Assembly: GCF_900168265.1 (NCBI RefSeq)
Contig: NZ_FVZF01000001.1
Coordinates: 124,001-188,000, forward strand
Reading direction: 5' to 3'
Length of the DNA stretch: 64,000 nucleotides
Source: Salegentibacter salarius
Lineage (GTDB): Bacteria > Bacteroidota > Bacteroidia > Flavobacteriales > Flavobacteriaceae
Within the stretch, counting starts at the first letter, position 1, and the number at the start of each line of letters is the position of its first letter. The position numbers were made by a program, and so were the translations under genes. Below the pieces are notes generated by a model. The model was not told where the DNA came from, made no database searches, and was given only the letters and a program-made list of their open reading frames with translations. Positions 43,384 through 52,418 of the stretch are shown here, piece after piece.

Positions 43384-44766
43384 ATGAAAAAGTTATTAAA
43401 TATTTACATACTAAATACTCCTCATGATACCTGGGAGAATTATCTTATAAAAAATTTTAAGAAAAAAGGTATTATAAAGAATGCGATAGTTCATAAAACC
43501 GCTAAGGAAAGTAAAAAAAGATTTTTAAATCTTGGAAAGGAAGGATTGGAAGGCGAATACGTGGCCGTTCCTATTAAAGTTTATAATCGTATGTATGAAC
43601 ATTTACCAAGGTTTATCGATATGTATTGTAGGGTGACACCTTATCATTCCGGGACCTATAGCGAATTAAATTTCCATCAATATCTCGATCATTTTAATTT
43701 AATTTTAAATTATTATTATAAATTATTTATTGAAAATGAAATCGATTTATTTATCCATAATAATTCTCCTCATGTAGGTTATGATTATATACCCAATATA
43801 TTGGCAGAAGAATTAGGAATTAAGACATTATATTTAGAACAGACTACTTTTCCAAATAGATTTTTTTATTACTGGAAGTTTAAAGATTTCGGAGTTTTTA
43901 AAACTGCTGAAAATTTATTTGAATCAGATCCTATTAAAATTGAAAATAAATTTGAAAAGGATTTGCCTTATATGAATAAAAAATTATTAAGGCAAGGATT
44001 TAAATTTTCAAATATTAAGAATTTTAGTTCCTTGAATAAGGAGTTCACTACTTACGTTCCGGGTTATCAATTTGTAAAAGAACTTTTTAAACCTGAATAT
44101 AGAGGTCAGGCATACTATCGATATAAGTTGAAAAAGAAATATGAGGAAAATCAAAAGAAATTATCTTCATCAATTGATTTAGGGAAACCTTTTGTCTATT
44201 TTGCGCTACATTTACAACCCGAAAAAACAACATCTTCATGGGGAGACCAATACACCGATCAGGCTTTGGCAATAGAGCATTTATCTTCAGTTTTACCCAA
44301 AGACTGGAAGATTTATGTAAAAGAAAACCCCAAACAAACCTATTTTATGAGAAATCCTGAATTTTACAGAAGATTGGAAAGGATTCCTAATCTCGAACTT
44401 GTATCTCCTGCATATAACACATACGATTTAATTAAAAAATCTAAATTATGTGCAACCATTACCGGCACAGTGGGCTGGGAGGCTATTACAGGCGGTAAAC
44501 CTGCTTTAGTTTTTGGCCGACCCTGGTATAAGACATTACCCGGAGTTTATGATTTTTCTCCCGATCTTGACCTGGAAAGTATAAGTTCTAAAAAAGTGGA
44601 TTTTGAAAAACTTCAATCTGAATTCAATTCGCTGGCCAGTAAGTTAGCTCCTGGTGTAATTTATAATGAAAATTACCCACGATATTATAAGGACTATAAT
44701 GTTGAAGAAAATAATGTATTAGTCGCTAGCACTCTCGAAACAATCATACGTACTAAATTTGATTAA
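43384..44766 (+). CDS. Capsule-biosynthesis glycosyltransferase of the KpsS/KpsC-like family
   Basis: 460 residues, no signal peptide. The C-terminal half contains YFALHLQPEKTTSSWG, WKIYVKENPKQ and TITGTVGWEAITGGKPALVFG, which match the capsule polysaccharide synthesis family (KpsC/KpsS-like retaining beta-Kdo transferases). The N-terminal half is less conserved. Known members use CMP-Kdo. Here the gene sits 2 nt upstream of pseB, at the head of the pseudaminic-acid block, so transfer of a CMP-activated nonulosonic acid is a reasonable guess. The assignment rests on motif resemblance only. Confidence 0.62.
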   Translation: MKKLLNIYILNTPHDTWENYLIKNFKKKGIIKNAIVHKTAKESKKRFLNLGKEGLEGEYVAVPIKVYNRMYEHLPRFIDMYCRVTPYHSGTYSELNFHQYLDHFNLILNYYYKLFIENEIDLFIHNNSPHVGYDYIPNILAEELGIKTLYLEQTTFPNRFFYYWKFKDFGVFKTAENLFESDPIKIENKFEKDLPYMNKKLLRQGFKFSNIKNFSSLNKEFTTYVPGYQFVKELFKPEYRGQAYYRYKLKKKYEENQKKLSSSIDLGKPFVYFALHLQPEKTTSSWGDQYTDQALAIEHLSSVLPKDWKIYVKENPKQTYFMRNPEFYRRLERIPNLELVSPAYNTYDLIKKSKLCATITGTVGWEAITGGKPALVFGRPWYKTLPGVYDFSPDLDLESISSKKVDFEKLQSEFNSLASKLAPGVIYNENYPRYYKDYNVEENNVLVASTLETIIRTKFD

Positions 44767-44768
44767 AT

Positions 44769-45779
44769 ATGTTAAAAGATAAGAATATATTAATTACCGG
44801 TGGAACCGGATCTTTGGGTAATGCTTTAGTAACTCATATTTTGAAAAAGCATCCTAAAGTCAAAAGACTTATAATATTTTCCCGGGATGAACAAAAGCAA
44901 TTTCAGATGGCCCAAGACTTTCCTGTTGACAAATTTCCCCAATTAAGATTTTTTATTGGAGATGTAAGGGATGAGGCCAGGTTAAAAAGAGCTTTAAAAG
45001 GAGTAGATTATGTTATTCACGCTGCTGCTATGAAGCACGTTCCAATTGCCGAATATAATCCTATGGAATGTGTGAAAACAAATATCATGGGTGCGGAGAA
45101 TATTATTAATGCCTGTCTGGAAACAGAAGTTACACGGGTAGTAGCACTTTCTACCGATAAAGCGGCTGCACCGATTAACCTGTATGGGGCAACTAAACTG
45201 GCTTCAGATAAATTATTTGTTGCGGCCAATAATATTACCGGGTGGAATCCAATAAAATTCTCTGTAGTGCGTTACGGCAATGTAATGGGATCTAATGGGT
45301 CTGTAATTCCGTTTTTCCTGAAAAAGAAGAAAGAGGGCGTATTGCCAATTACCGATCCTACTATGACAAGATTCAATATTTCCCTCCAGGGAGGAGTCGA
45401 TATGGTGATGCACGCTTTGGAACATGCCTGGGGTGGGGAAATCTTCGTACCCAAAATTCCTTCTTATAAAATCACTGATATTGCGGAAGCTATAGGTCCT
45501 GAATGTGAAAAGCCGATAGTAGGAATCAGGCCGGGGGAAAAGATTCATGAAGAAATGATTACCGATTCAGATTCTTATTATACATATGATCTTGGGAAAT
45601 ATTATACTATTCTCCCTTCAACTCATAAATGGAAATTAGATGATTTTATCAAGGAGTTTAAAGCTAAGAAAGTAAGTCCGGGTTTCCAGTATAATTCAGG
45701 GGAAAATGAAGAATGGGAATCCGTAGGAAACCTGAGAGAATTAATTAAAGAACATGTTGATCCAACCTTTGAAGTTTAA
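44769..45779 (+). CDS. pseB: UDP-N-acetylglucosamine 4,6-dehydratase (inverting)
   Basis: 336 residues of the short-chain dehydrogenase family, PseB/FlaA1 group. GGTGSLGNAL is the cofactor loop; FSRDEQKQFQM, AAAMKHVPIAEYNP, ALSTDKAA with the catalytic Asp-Lys pair and YGATK follow. It is the first step of pseudaminic acid synthesis and gives UDP-2-acetamido-2,6-dideoxy-beta-L-arabino-hexos-4-ulose. pseC starts 3 nt downstream, so the two are translationally close. Confidence 0.93.
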   Translation: MLKDKNILITGGTGSLGNALVTHILKKHPKVKRLIIFSRDEQKQFQMAQDFPVDKFPQLRFFIGDVRDEARLKRALKGVDYVIHAAAMKHVPIAEYNPMECVKTNIMGAENIINACLETEVTRVVALSTDKAAAPINLYGATKLASDKLFVAANNITGWNPIKFSVVRYGNVMGSNGSVIPFFLKKKKEGVLPITDPTMTRFNISLQGGVDMVMHALEHAWGGEIFVPKIPSYKITDIAEAIGPECEKPIVGIRPGEKIHEEMITDSDSYYTYDLGKYYTILPSTHKWKLDDFIKEFKAKKVSPGFQYNSGENEEWESVGNLRELIKEHVDPTFEV

Positions 45780-45782
45780 CCT

Positions 45783-46997
45783 ATGAATAACCCAATTCCT
45801 TACGGGCGTCAAAATATCACGGAAGAAGATATTGAAGCTGTGGTAAGCACCTTAAAATCCGATTACCTTACACAAGGCCCCAAAATTGATGAATTTGAAG
45901 AAGCCTTTGCAGCTTATGTGGGTAGTAAATATGCTGTGGCGGTTTCGAATGGTACTGCTGCACTTCATCTTTGTGCGCTGGCATTAAAGGTTCAGCCAGG
46001 TGACAAGGTAATAACCACGCCTATCACTTTCGCAGCTTCAGCAAATTGTGTGCGTTATTGTGGAGGGGAAGTCGTATTTGCAGATATAGATCCCGAAACT
46101 TATTTATTGGATATTGATAAGGTTAGACAGTTGCTCGAAAATGCACCTAAAGGCTCTTATAAAGGCATTATTCCAGTAGATTTTGCCGGAAGAGCGATAG
46201 ACCTCGAAGCTTTTAGAAAATTAGCCGATGAGTTTGGTCTTTGGATTATTGAAGATGCCTGCCATGCTCCAGGGGGGTATTTCCATGATTCTAAAAAGGA
46301 AAAACAATTTTGTGGAAACGGAAAATTTGCCGATTTAGCTATATTTTCCTTTCATCCTGTTAAACATCTTGCTAGTGGCGAAGGTGGAATGGTGACTACC
46401 AACGATCAAGAACTTTACGAAAAATTATTGCAGTTAAGAACACATGGTATTGTAAAGGACGAAAAAAGATATAAAAATACTCCGTCTTTTGCCAACGGGC
46501 TTGAAAAATCTCAATACTCAATACTCGATACTCAAGACTATCCGCAGTGGTATATGGAAATGCAGGAATTAGGTTATAATTATCGCTTAACAGATTTTCA
46601 GGCGGCATTGGGAAGCAGCCAATTAAAACGAGCCGATGATGGACTTGAAAAGCGTAGAGCGATCGCTTCAAGATACCAGGAAGCATTTGAAAATAAAAAT
46701 TTTATAAAAGGCCAGTCTGGAGTAATTGAAGGTCATGCTTATCATTTGTATGTAATAGAAGTAGAAGATCGTTTAGGCCTATATAATTGTTTAAGGGAGC
46801 ATAAAATTTTTACACAAATCCATTATATCCCTTGTCATTTAATGCCTTATTATCAGGATCTGGGATGGCGGGAGGGAGATTTACCCGTAGCAGAGCAATA
46901 TTACAAAAACTGTATTAGTTTACCGATGTTCCCTACTTTAAGAAATGAAGAGCTGGATTTTGTTATTGATTGTGTTAAGAATTTTTACCAGCGATGA
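45783..46997 (+). CDS. pseC: UDP-4-amino-4,6-dideoxy-N-acetyl-beta-L-altrosamine transaminase
   Basis: 404 residues, PLP-dependent DegT-family enzyme. The Schiff-base Lys194 is in FHPVKHLASGEGG; SNGTAALHLCALAL and DACHAPGG bind the cofactor; YNYRLTDFQAALG is present. It aminates the PseB product at C4. Between KNTPSFANGL and YMEMQELGYNYR there is an extra stretch of about 15-20 residues compared with what I know of PseC. That stretch is encoded by four tandem heptamers (46510-46537). Catalytic residues are not affected. Confidence 0.92.
   Translation: MNNPIPYGRQNITEEDIEAVVSTLKSDYLTQGPKIDEFEEAFAAYVGSKYAVAVSNGTAALHLCALALKVQPGDKVITTPITFAASANCVRYCGGEVVFADIDPETYLLDIDKVRQLLENAPKGSYKGIIPVDFAGRAIDLEAFRKLADEFGLWIIEDACHAPGGYFHDSKKEKQFCGNGKFADLAIFSFHPVKHLASGEGGMVTTNDQELYEKLLQLRTHGIVKDEKRYKNTPSFANGLEKSQYSILDTQDYPQWYMEMQELGYNYRLTDFQAALGSSQLKRADDGLEKRRAIASRYQEAFENKNFIKGQSGVIEGHAYHLYVIEVEDRLGLYNCLREHKIFTQIHYIPCHLMPYYQDLGWREGDLPVAEQYYKNCISLPMFPTLRNEELDFVIDCVKNFYQR
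46510..46537 (+). repeat. Four tandem heptamers inside pseC
   Basis: CTCAATA, CTCAATA, CTCGATA, CTCAAGA. The repeat encodes SQYSILDTQD and keeps the reading frame together with its flanks. It has the same 7-nt period as the intergenic arrays near cysN but a different consensus. Confidence 0.65.
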
Positions 46998-47512
46998 ATC
47001 CTGTCAAGGCGATAAAATCAGATAGAATTGGGCCAGATATATTTTGGACACATTGGATGTTATTTTTTGAAACCACTTCAAATTTTCTTGGGAGAAAAAA
47101 GCTAAAAGCTTTCGGTGAAAATTCCAGTTTGAGGCCCTACGCTACTATTGTGGGGAGCAGGAATATTTCTGTCGGCAAGAATGTGGTTATAAGGTCTTTT
47201 AGTCAGATTCATTGTGGAAAAAATGGAATCATTACAATTGAAGACGATGTCCTAATTGCACCTAATGTTTTTATTACTACCAATAATCATTTTTTTAGCG
47301 ATATTAGAACACCTATTAGACTGCAAGGAGGAAGTGCGAAAGATATTTTAATCAAAAGTGGTTCGTGGATATCAACAGGTGCAGTGATTTTACCGGGAGT
47401 TACGGTAGGAAAAAATAGTGTAGTTGCTGCCGGAGCCATAGTAAATAAGGATGTGCCAGATAATACTGTCGTTGCTGGGGTGCCGGCAAAAATTATTAAA
47501 AAGATTTTATGA
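46994..47512 (+). CDS. Left-handed beta-helix (hexapeptide) acyltransferase
   Basis: 172 residues. Hexapeptide repeats run from about residue 45 to 165 (VGSRNISVGKNVVIRS, IEDDVLIAPNVFI, GSWISTGAVILPGVTVG), with the His of TNNHFF as a likely catalytic base, and the family ending VPAKIIKKI. It should O- or N-acetylate a sugar. It overlaps pseC and pseF by 4 nt each, so it belongs to the pse operon. It could stand in for the missing PseH, or modify the final sugar. Confidence 0.8.
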   Translation: MNPVKAIKSDRIGPDIFWTHWMLFFETTSNFLGRKKLKAFGENSSLRPYATIVGSRNISVGKNVVIRSFSQIHCGKNGIITIEDDVLIAPNVFITTNNHFFSDIRTPIRLQGGSAKDILIKSGSWISTGAVILPGVTVGKNSVVAAGAIVNKDVPDNTVVAGVPAKIIKKIL

Positions 47513-48177
47513 GTAATTTATGTATAATACCTGCACGGGGAGGGAGTAAACGTATTCCGAGAAAAAATATTAAAGATTTTCTTGGAAAACCTATTATAGC
47601 CTATTCCATTGAAACTGCCTTACAATCAGGTTTATTTGAGGAGGTGATGGTTTCCACTGATGATGAGGGAATTGCTAAAGTGGCAGAGAAACTTGGAGCC
47701 AGGGTGCCCTTCTTAAGGTCAGAAGCAAATGCAAATGATCATGCAACCTTGGCTGATGTTGTGGATGAGGTATTGTTACACTATAATTCAAAATTTAAAT
47801 ATGTATGCTGCTTATTAGCCACTTCCCCACTGGTTCAAGAGAAACATCTAGTCGACGCTCTTACCATATTACAAAATGAAGACTTTGATTCAATAAGACC
47901 TATTGCTAAATTCTCTTATCCTATTCAAAGAGCCATGAAAATATCAAAAGAGGGCGCCGTTGATTGGTTTTATCCTGAGTTTATAAAATCAAGGTCACAG
48001 GATTTAGAAGAGGCATATCATGATGCGGGACAGTTTTACTGGATGAAATCTGAAAAGGGTTTGAGATCGACTAAAAGAGGTGGAATAATAATTGAAGAAA
48101 AATATGTACAGGATATAGATACTGAAGAAGACTGGGAAATTGCTGAAATGAAATACAACTTTTTAATAAAGGAATGA
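47509..48177 (+). CDS. pseF: Pseudaminic acid cytidylyltransferase
   Basis: 222 residues of the CMP-nonulosonate synthetase family. The CTP-binding IPARGGSKRIPRKNIKDF is canonical; EVMVSTDDEGIAKVAEKLGA and a DIDTEEDWEIAE metal site near the end follow. It activates pseudaminic acid or its derivative to the CMP form used by the transferase. A CMP-legionaminate synthetase is the alternative, but the PseB, PseC, PseG and PseI neighbours favour Pse. Confidence 0.87.
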   Translation: MSNLCIIPARGGSKRIPRKNIKDFLGKPIIAYSIETALQSGLFEEVMVSTDDEGIAKVAEKLGARVPFLRSEANANDHATLADVVDEVLLHYNSKFKYVCCLLATSPLVQEKHLVDALTILQNEDFDSIRPIAKFSYPIQRAMKISKEGAVDWFYPEFIKSRSQDLEEAYHDAGQFYWMKSEKGLRSTKRGGIIIEEKYVQDIDTEEDWEIAEMKYNFLIKE

Positions 48178-49016
48178 AGAGCTATTTTTTTATTCCAGCA
48201 AATAAGGAAAAATTCCTCCAGCAGGCAGCTAAGATAGGGTCAGACGAAGTTATATTAGACTTAGAGGATGCTATTCACAACACTAATTTAGAGGACGCCA
48301 TTGCTAACATATTACATTATAATTTACCCATTCACTCTTATTTAAGAGTAGTAAATTTATTTAATGTAATTAATGGAGATTATAAATATCTAATACCATT
48401 GCTAAAAAAGGGTTTTCATAGGTTTGTTTTTCCGAAAGCTGAGCGTTTAATTGAAATTGAAGAATTCGTCAATTTTGTTTCTAAAAATTTATTAAAAGGA
48501 TCTAAGCTTAGTATAATTGTTTTGATAGAAAACCCAAAGTCTCTATATTTTCTAAATGAATTCACTCAAGCAGATTATGTCGAAGCAATTGGACTTGGTA
48601 GCCACGATTATTGCGAAGCAATGGGAATGGAACATACTGCGGAAAATATTTTATGGGCAAGGATGAAACTTCTAAATATTGCCAAAGTATTTGAAAAAAA
48701 GACAATAGATATTGCTTCTATGAATATTGATTCTGAAAAAGAATTTAAGGAAGAATGTCTTGACGGGATTAGTAAAGGGTTTAATGCGAAATTTATTATC
48801 CATCCATGGCAGTTGAATATCTTGAAGAACCTTTCTGCCTTTAGTAAAGAAGAAGTTCTCTTCGCAGTTAAAGTAAAGAACCACATCGATAAGCTAGGCG
48901 GAGTGGCCAAATTTTCAATAGCAAAAATAGATGGCAGAATAGTGGAAAAGCCTCATCTAAAAAGAATCAATAATATTTTAAATTCAACTGGATATGAAAC
49001 CATCAATAATGGGTAA
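48174..49016 (+). CDS. HpcH/HpaI aldolase / CitE-like lyase family protein (first of two)
   Basis: 280 residues with the TIM-barrel motifs of the CitE/malyl-CoA lyase family: SYFFIPANKEKF, ILDLEDAI, a LIENPKSL strand with the metal Glu and GLGSHDYCEAMG with the metal Asp. Members cleave or form C-C bonds of acyl-CoA thioesters such as malyl-CoA, or hydrolyse them. It is more divergent than the second copy at 49455. With the MaoC-like gene between, the trio could make a hydroxy-acyl-CoA used to decorate the sugar. It overlaps its neighbours on both sides. Confidence 0.75.
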   Translation: MKSYFFIPANKEKFLQQAAKIGSDEVILDLEDAIHNTNLEDAIANILHYNLPIHSYLRVVNLFNVINGDYKYLIPLLKKGFHRFVFPKAERLIEIEEFVNFVSKNLLKGSKLSIIVLIENPKSLYFLNEFTQADYVEAIGLGSHDYCEAMGMEHTAENILWARMKLLNIAKVFEKKTIDIASMNIDSEKEFKEECLDGISKGFNAKFIIHPWQLNILKNLSAFSKEEVLFAVKVKNHIDKLGGVAKFSIAKIDGRIVEKPHLKRINNILNSTGYETINNG

Positions 49017-49458
49017 TTACTATGAAGATTTTGAAATTGGTGCAGTAATTAAGCACCAGCTTTCGAAAACTATCTTTGAAAGTGACAACAATTTATTTAG
49101 CTTACTTACAATGAACCATCACCCTGTTCACCTCAATGTAAATTACTGTAAAGATGAGAAGTACGGAGAAATTTTAGTAGTAGGAACTTTAGTGTTCAGT
49201 TTGGTTGTAGGGATAACCGTTCCTGACATTAGTGGTAAGGCAATTGCAAACCTCAATTATGAGGAGATAAATCATCTTGGCCCCGTATTTATAGGTGATA
49301 CAATTTACGCTTCAACTACTGTGGTTGATAAAAGAGAATCGAAATCCAATACAAATGCTGGAATAGTATATGTTGAAACTGTTGGAATGAATCAAAAAGA
49401 GGAAAAAGTGATCTCTTTTAAGAGAAACGTTTTGATTAAAAAACAAGAAGCTTTATGA
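48994..49458 (+). CDS. MaoC-like acyl-CoA hydratase (mesaconyl-CoA hydratase-like)
   Basis: 154 residues, a single hot-dog domain. YYEDFEIGAVIKH and SLLTMNHHPVHLN form the active-site region; DTIYASTTVVDKRESKS and GIVYVETVGMNQ match the mesaconyl-CoA hydratase-like branch better than ordinary enoyl-CoA hydratases. The start at 48994 overlaps the previous gene by 23 nt; an ATG at 49009, giving MGNYYEDF, would reduce the overlap to 8 nt. The chemistry (adding water to an unsaturated acyl-CoA) pairs with the two CitE-like lyases around it. Substrate not known. Confidence 0.78.
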   Translation: MKPSIMGNYYEDFEIGAVIKHQLSKTIFESDNNLFSLLTMNHHPVHLNVNYCKDEKYGEILVVGTLVFSLVVGITVPDISGKAIANLNYEEINHLGPVFIGDTIYASTTVVDKRESKSNTNAGIVYVETVGMNQKEEKVISFKRNVLIKKQEAL

Positions 49459-50348
49459 AAGACAAGGAATTTTTCTTGATGAGAAGTTTAATGTTTGTGC
49501 CAGCGCATAATTCAAAATTAATGGAAAGTGCTAGCACCAGAGATGCTGATGTTCTATTGTTGGATTTAGAAGATTCAGTTCAACCTGCTGAAAACAAGCC
49601 CATTGCTAGAGAAAGCATTAAAAAATGGATTGAATCTGGACGCTTTGGTAATAAAAAGATATTTCCTAGAGTAAACGATAGGGAAAGCGGACAATTGCTG
49701 AAAGATATTTATCAACTTACTATTGAGGGAATCGATGGATTTATGTACCCTAAAGCAAAGAATGGGGACGATATCTATTTCATTGATAAATTACTTGAAA
49801 CTATTGAATATGAAAAAGGAATGCCTATTGGGACTTTCCAGCTTATACCGTTAATTGAGACGACAGCGGCCGTTTTAAATGCGCAAGAAATATGTAAAGC
49901 ATCTTCTCGTGTTATTGCAATAGCATATGGTTGCGAAGATTTTATCTCGGATTTAGGAGGCATTCACGATAAGGAGGGTCAGAGCTTGTTTACCCCCAGA
50001 TCAATTATTGCGATGGCAGCAAAAGCAAATAATGTTATCCCTATCGATACTGTTCATATTAATGTTCATGATTTAGATGAACTTGAGGACAATCTTAAAA
50101 TAGCTAAAATTTTAGGTTTCGAAGGAATGATGGTACTTAATCCAAAAGAAATTCCATTGGTTCATCAATATTTCTCACCTACAGATGAAGAAGTAAAGAA
50201 TGCTAATGAAATATTAGAATTAGCAGAAGCTGCTAAAAAAGAAGGAAAAGGAGTGGCATTAGTGAATGGTAAATTTGTAGGACCTCCAATGATAATTGCT
50301 GCAAATAAAACTATTAAAAAAAACAACCTAATCAAGAATAAGACTTAA
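49455..50348 (+). CDS. CitE/malyl-CoA lyase-like protein (second of two)
   Basis: 297 residues with fuller family motifs than the first copy: RSLMFVPAHNSKLM, LLDLEDSVQPAEN, FPRVND with the CoA-contacting Arg, LIPLIETTAAVLNA and AYGCEDFISDLGG. It may form or cleave beta-hydroxyacyl-CoAs such as (methyl)malyl-CoA. Overlaps the MaoC-like gene by 4 nt. Two CitE-like genes around a MaoC-like gene inside a nonulosonic-acid operon is unusual and argues for a special acyl group. Confidence 0.8.
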   Translation: MKDKEFFLMRSLMFVPAHNSKLMESASTRDADVLLLDLEDSVQPAENKPIARESIKKWIESGRFGNKKIFPRVNDRESGQLLKDIYQLTIEGIDGFMYPKAKNGDDIYFIDKLLETIEYEKGMPIGTFQLIPLIETTAAVLNAQEICKASSRVIAIAYGCEDFISDLGGIHDKEGQSLFTPRSIIAMAAKANNVIPIDTVHINVHDLDELEDNLKIAKILGFEGMMVLNPKEIPLVHQYFSPTDEEVKNANEILELAEAAKKEGKGVALVNGKFVGPPMIIAANKTIKKNNLIKNKT

Positions 50349-50381
50349 ATTAATAAATGAGTTAACATATATAATCAAAAA

Positions 50382-51059
50382 ATGAAAACTTACATTATTC
50401 TTTCAAATAGAGTTTGGAGTAAATTTCTTTATCAAGATTTAGCAAAGCAAATTGAAGCCAATTGGATATTTATAGATGACAAAAATGAAGTCAATTTTGA
50501 TTATCTTTCCAGCCTGAATCCTGAGTACATTTTCATTCCAAATTGGTCTCATATTATAGAAGAACCTATAATAAGAAAGTTTAAATGTATTGTTTTTCAT
50601 GAAACGGACCTACCCTTTGGGAGGGGAGGAAGTCCGATTCAAAATCTAATAGTTAAGGGCTACGAGAGCACTGTTGTATCTGCAATACGAGCCTCAGAAA
50701 ATATTGATGCTGGACCAATTTATCTAAAAAAAGAGGTTTCTCTTTTGGGAGGAATAGAAGAAATATTTTTAAGAATTTCTAATGTTGTGCAGGAGATGAT
50801 TGTAGAAATCATTAGTAAAAATATTGATCCTGTCCCTCAGTCAGGGGAAGGTACTATTTTTAAAAGAAGAGGCCCTAAAGATAGTTTAATAAAAGAATTC
50901 GAATCAATTGAGAAAATATTTGACAAAATAAGAATGTTAGATTCAGACTATTACCCTCACGCCTATTTCGAAAGTGAAAAATTAATTTTTGAATTTACAC
51001 GACCTACTTTAAGAGGAAACAAAACAATAATTGCAGATGTTAGAATCATTAAAAAATAA
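50382..51059 (+). CDS. Formyltransferase-like protein, probably a sugar N-formyltransferase
   Basis: 225 residues. The segment FHETDLPFGRGGSPIQNLI corresponds to the active-site region of methionyl-tRNA/sugar formyltransferases (HxSxLPxxRG, with Glu-Thr-Asp for the usual loop), followed by AIRASENIDAGPIYLKKEV as in the folate-binding fold. The length fits only the catalytic domain. It would transfer a formyl group from N10-formyltetrahydrofolate to an amino sugar. The Asn expected two strands upstream is not certain from reading, so activity is probable, not proven. Confidence 0.7.
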   Translation: MKTYIILSNRVWSKFLYQDLAKQIEANWIFIDDKNEVNFDYLSSLNPEYIFIPNWSHIIEEPIIRKFKCIVFHETDLPFGRGGSPIQNLIVKGYESTVVSAIRASENIDAGPIYLKKEVSLLGGIEEIFLRISNVVQEMIVEIISKNIDPVPQSGEGTIFKRRGPKDSLIKEFESIEKIFDKIRMLDSDYYPHAYFESEKLIFEFTRPTLRGNKTIIADVRIIKK

Positions 51060-51753
51060 AAAAATACTGGTAATAGTAGCTCATCCAGATGATGAACTCC
51101 TAGGGCAAGGAGCAACTATTAACTTATTGTCAAAAAAGTTTAATTGTAATATTAAAACAGTAATACTTGGAGAAGGAATTACTTCAAGGGCCAACGAGCG
51201 GGATACAGATAAATGGTCACAAGAGCTAATACAACATAAAAGCAACATCACGAACGCCTGTGAAAAAGTTGGATACAAATCATTCAGTACATATGATTTC
51301 CCTGACAATAGGTTTGATCAAGTAAATTTACTTGATATTGTAAAAGTCATAGAAAGTGAAATTGAAACTTTCAAACCTTCGGTAATTTTTACTCACCATC
51401 CGGGTGATACTAATATTGATCATAGGTTAACCCATGATGCTGTATTACCAGCTATTAGACCTATGAAAGGACAGACCGTGGAAACATTAATTACCTTTGA
51501 AACACCGTCGAGTACAGAATGGCAATCGCCAGATCATGAAAATTCCTTTATCCCTAATTTTTTTGTTGAAGTTGAGGAAAAAAATATTGATGCTAAAATT
51601 GAAGGAATGCAATCTTATTATTTTGAAAAACGTGAGTATCCTCACCCGCGGTCTCCAGAGTCGCTGAAAATCCTTTCTAAAAGATGGGGCATAGTCATAG
51701 GGACTGAATTTGCTGAAGCATTTAGAGTAATAAGAACAATTTCTAGAATATAA
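51037..51753 (+). CDS. PIG-L/LmbE family deacetylase
   Basis: 238 residues from the ATG at 51037; a TTG two codons earlier is less likely. Zinc-binding AHPDDELLGQG (His, Asp, Asp) and THHPGDTNIDHRLTHDAV are intact, so it should be a metal-dependent N-deacetylase. It overlaps the formyltransferase-like gene by 23 nt, suggesting tight coupling: remove an N-acetyl group, then add a formyl or other acyl group to the free amine. Confidence 0.87.
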   Translation: MLESLKNKKILVIVAHPDDELLGQGATINLLSKKFNCNIKTVILGEGITSRANERDTDKWSQELIQHKSNITNACEKVGYKSFSTYDFPDNRFDQVNLLDIVKVIESEIETFKPSVIFTHHPGDTNIDHRLTHDAVLPAIRPMKGQTVETLITFETPSSTEWQSPDHENSFIPNFFVEVEEKNIDAKIEGMQSYYFEKREYPHPRSPESLKILSKRWGIVIGTEFAEAFRVIRTISRI

Positions 51754-51758
51754 GAACT

Positions 51759-52418
51759 ATGAAAAAACTTATCATTATTGGTGGACATGGAAATGGTACC
51801 GTTGCAGCCTCTACCGTCGAAGATTTAAATAAAAGAAAAAAAGAATGGGAAATTATAGGTTTTCTGAACGACTTTGAAGAATCTATATATCATTATCCAG
51901 TTTTAGGCCCTATTTCAAAAGAGTCGGTTAATAAATATATAAATGATTTTAATATCTTTTTTTTGTACACTTTAATCACACCTAAGTTTCGTGAAAAGAG
52001 CTTGAATAAACTATTGGATCTGAAGATCCCAAAAGAAAAGTTTGCAACGGTCATTCATCCAACTGCTGTAGTTTCAGAATTCTCAAAAATTGGTTACGGT
52101 TGTGTTATACAACCCTTGGTTTCAGTTGGCCCAGGTGTTGAAATCGACAATTTTGTACAAATATTCGCTCAATCATTAATAGGACACGACGCTAGAATAA
52201 AAGACTATGGATATGTTGCTAATAATGCTTGTGTTGGGGCAAAAGTGATTTTAGAGGAAGGGGCTTATCTAGGTACAAATTGTTCTCTTTTGGAAAATAT
52301 AGTTATAGGTAAATGGGCTTTTGTTGGAATGGGTAGTGTGGTTATTAAGCATGTATCAAATTATACAAAGGTTGTTGGTAATCCTACAAGAGAAATTGGA
52401 ATGATAGATCAAGCATGA
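51759..52418 (+). CDS. NeuD/PglD-like sugar acyltransferase
   Basis: 219 residues. An N-terminal Rossmann-like part (IIIGGHGNGTVAASTVEDL) precedes a left-handed beta-helix from about residue 100 with HPTAVVSEFSKIGYGCVI, the likely catalytic His in IGHDARI, and VVGNPTREI at the end. The family acetylates UDP-4-amino sugars (PglD) or O-acetylates sialic acids (NeuD). In this operon it may replace PseH as the N-acyltransferase on the PseC product. It overlaps pseG by 4 nt. Confidence 0.84.
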   Translation: MKKLIIIGGHGNGTVAASTVEDLNKRKKEWEIIGFLNDFEESIYHYPVLGPISKESVNKYINDFNIFFLYTLITPKFREKSLNKLLDLKIPKEKFATVIHPTAVVSEFSKIGYGCVIQPLVSVGPGVEIDNFVQIFAQSLIGHDARIKDYGYVANNACVGAKVILEEGAYLGTNCSLLENIVIGKWAFVGMGSVVIKHVSNYTKVVGNPTREIGMIDQA

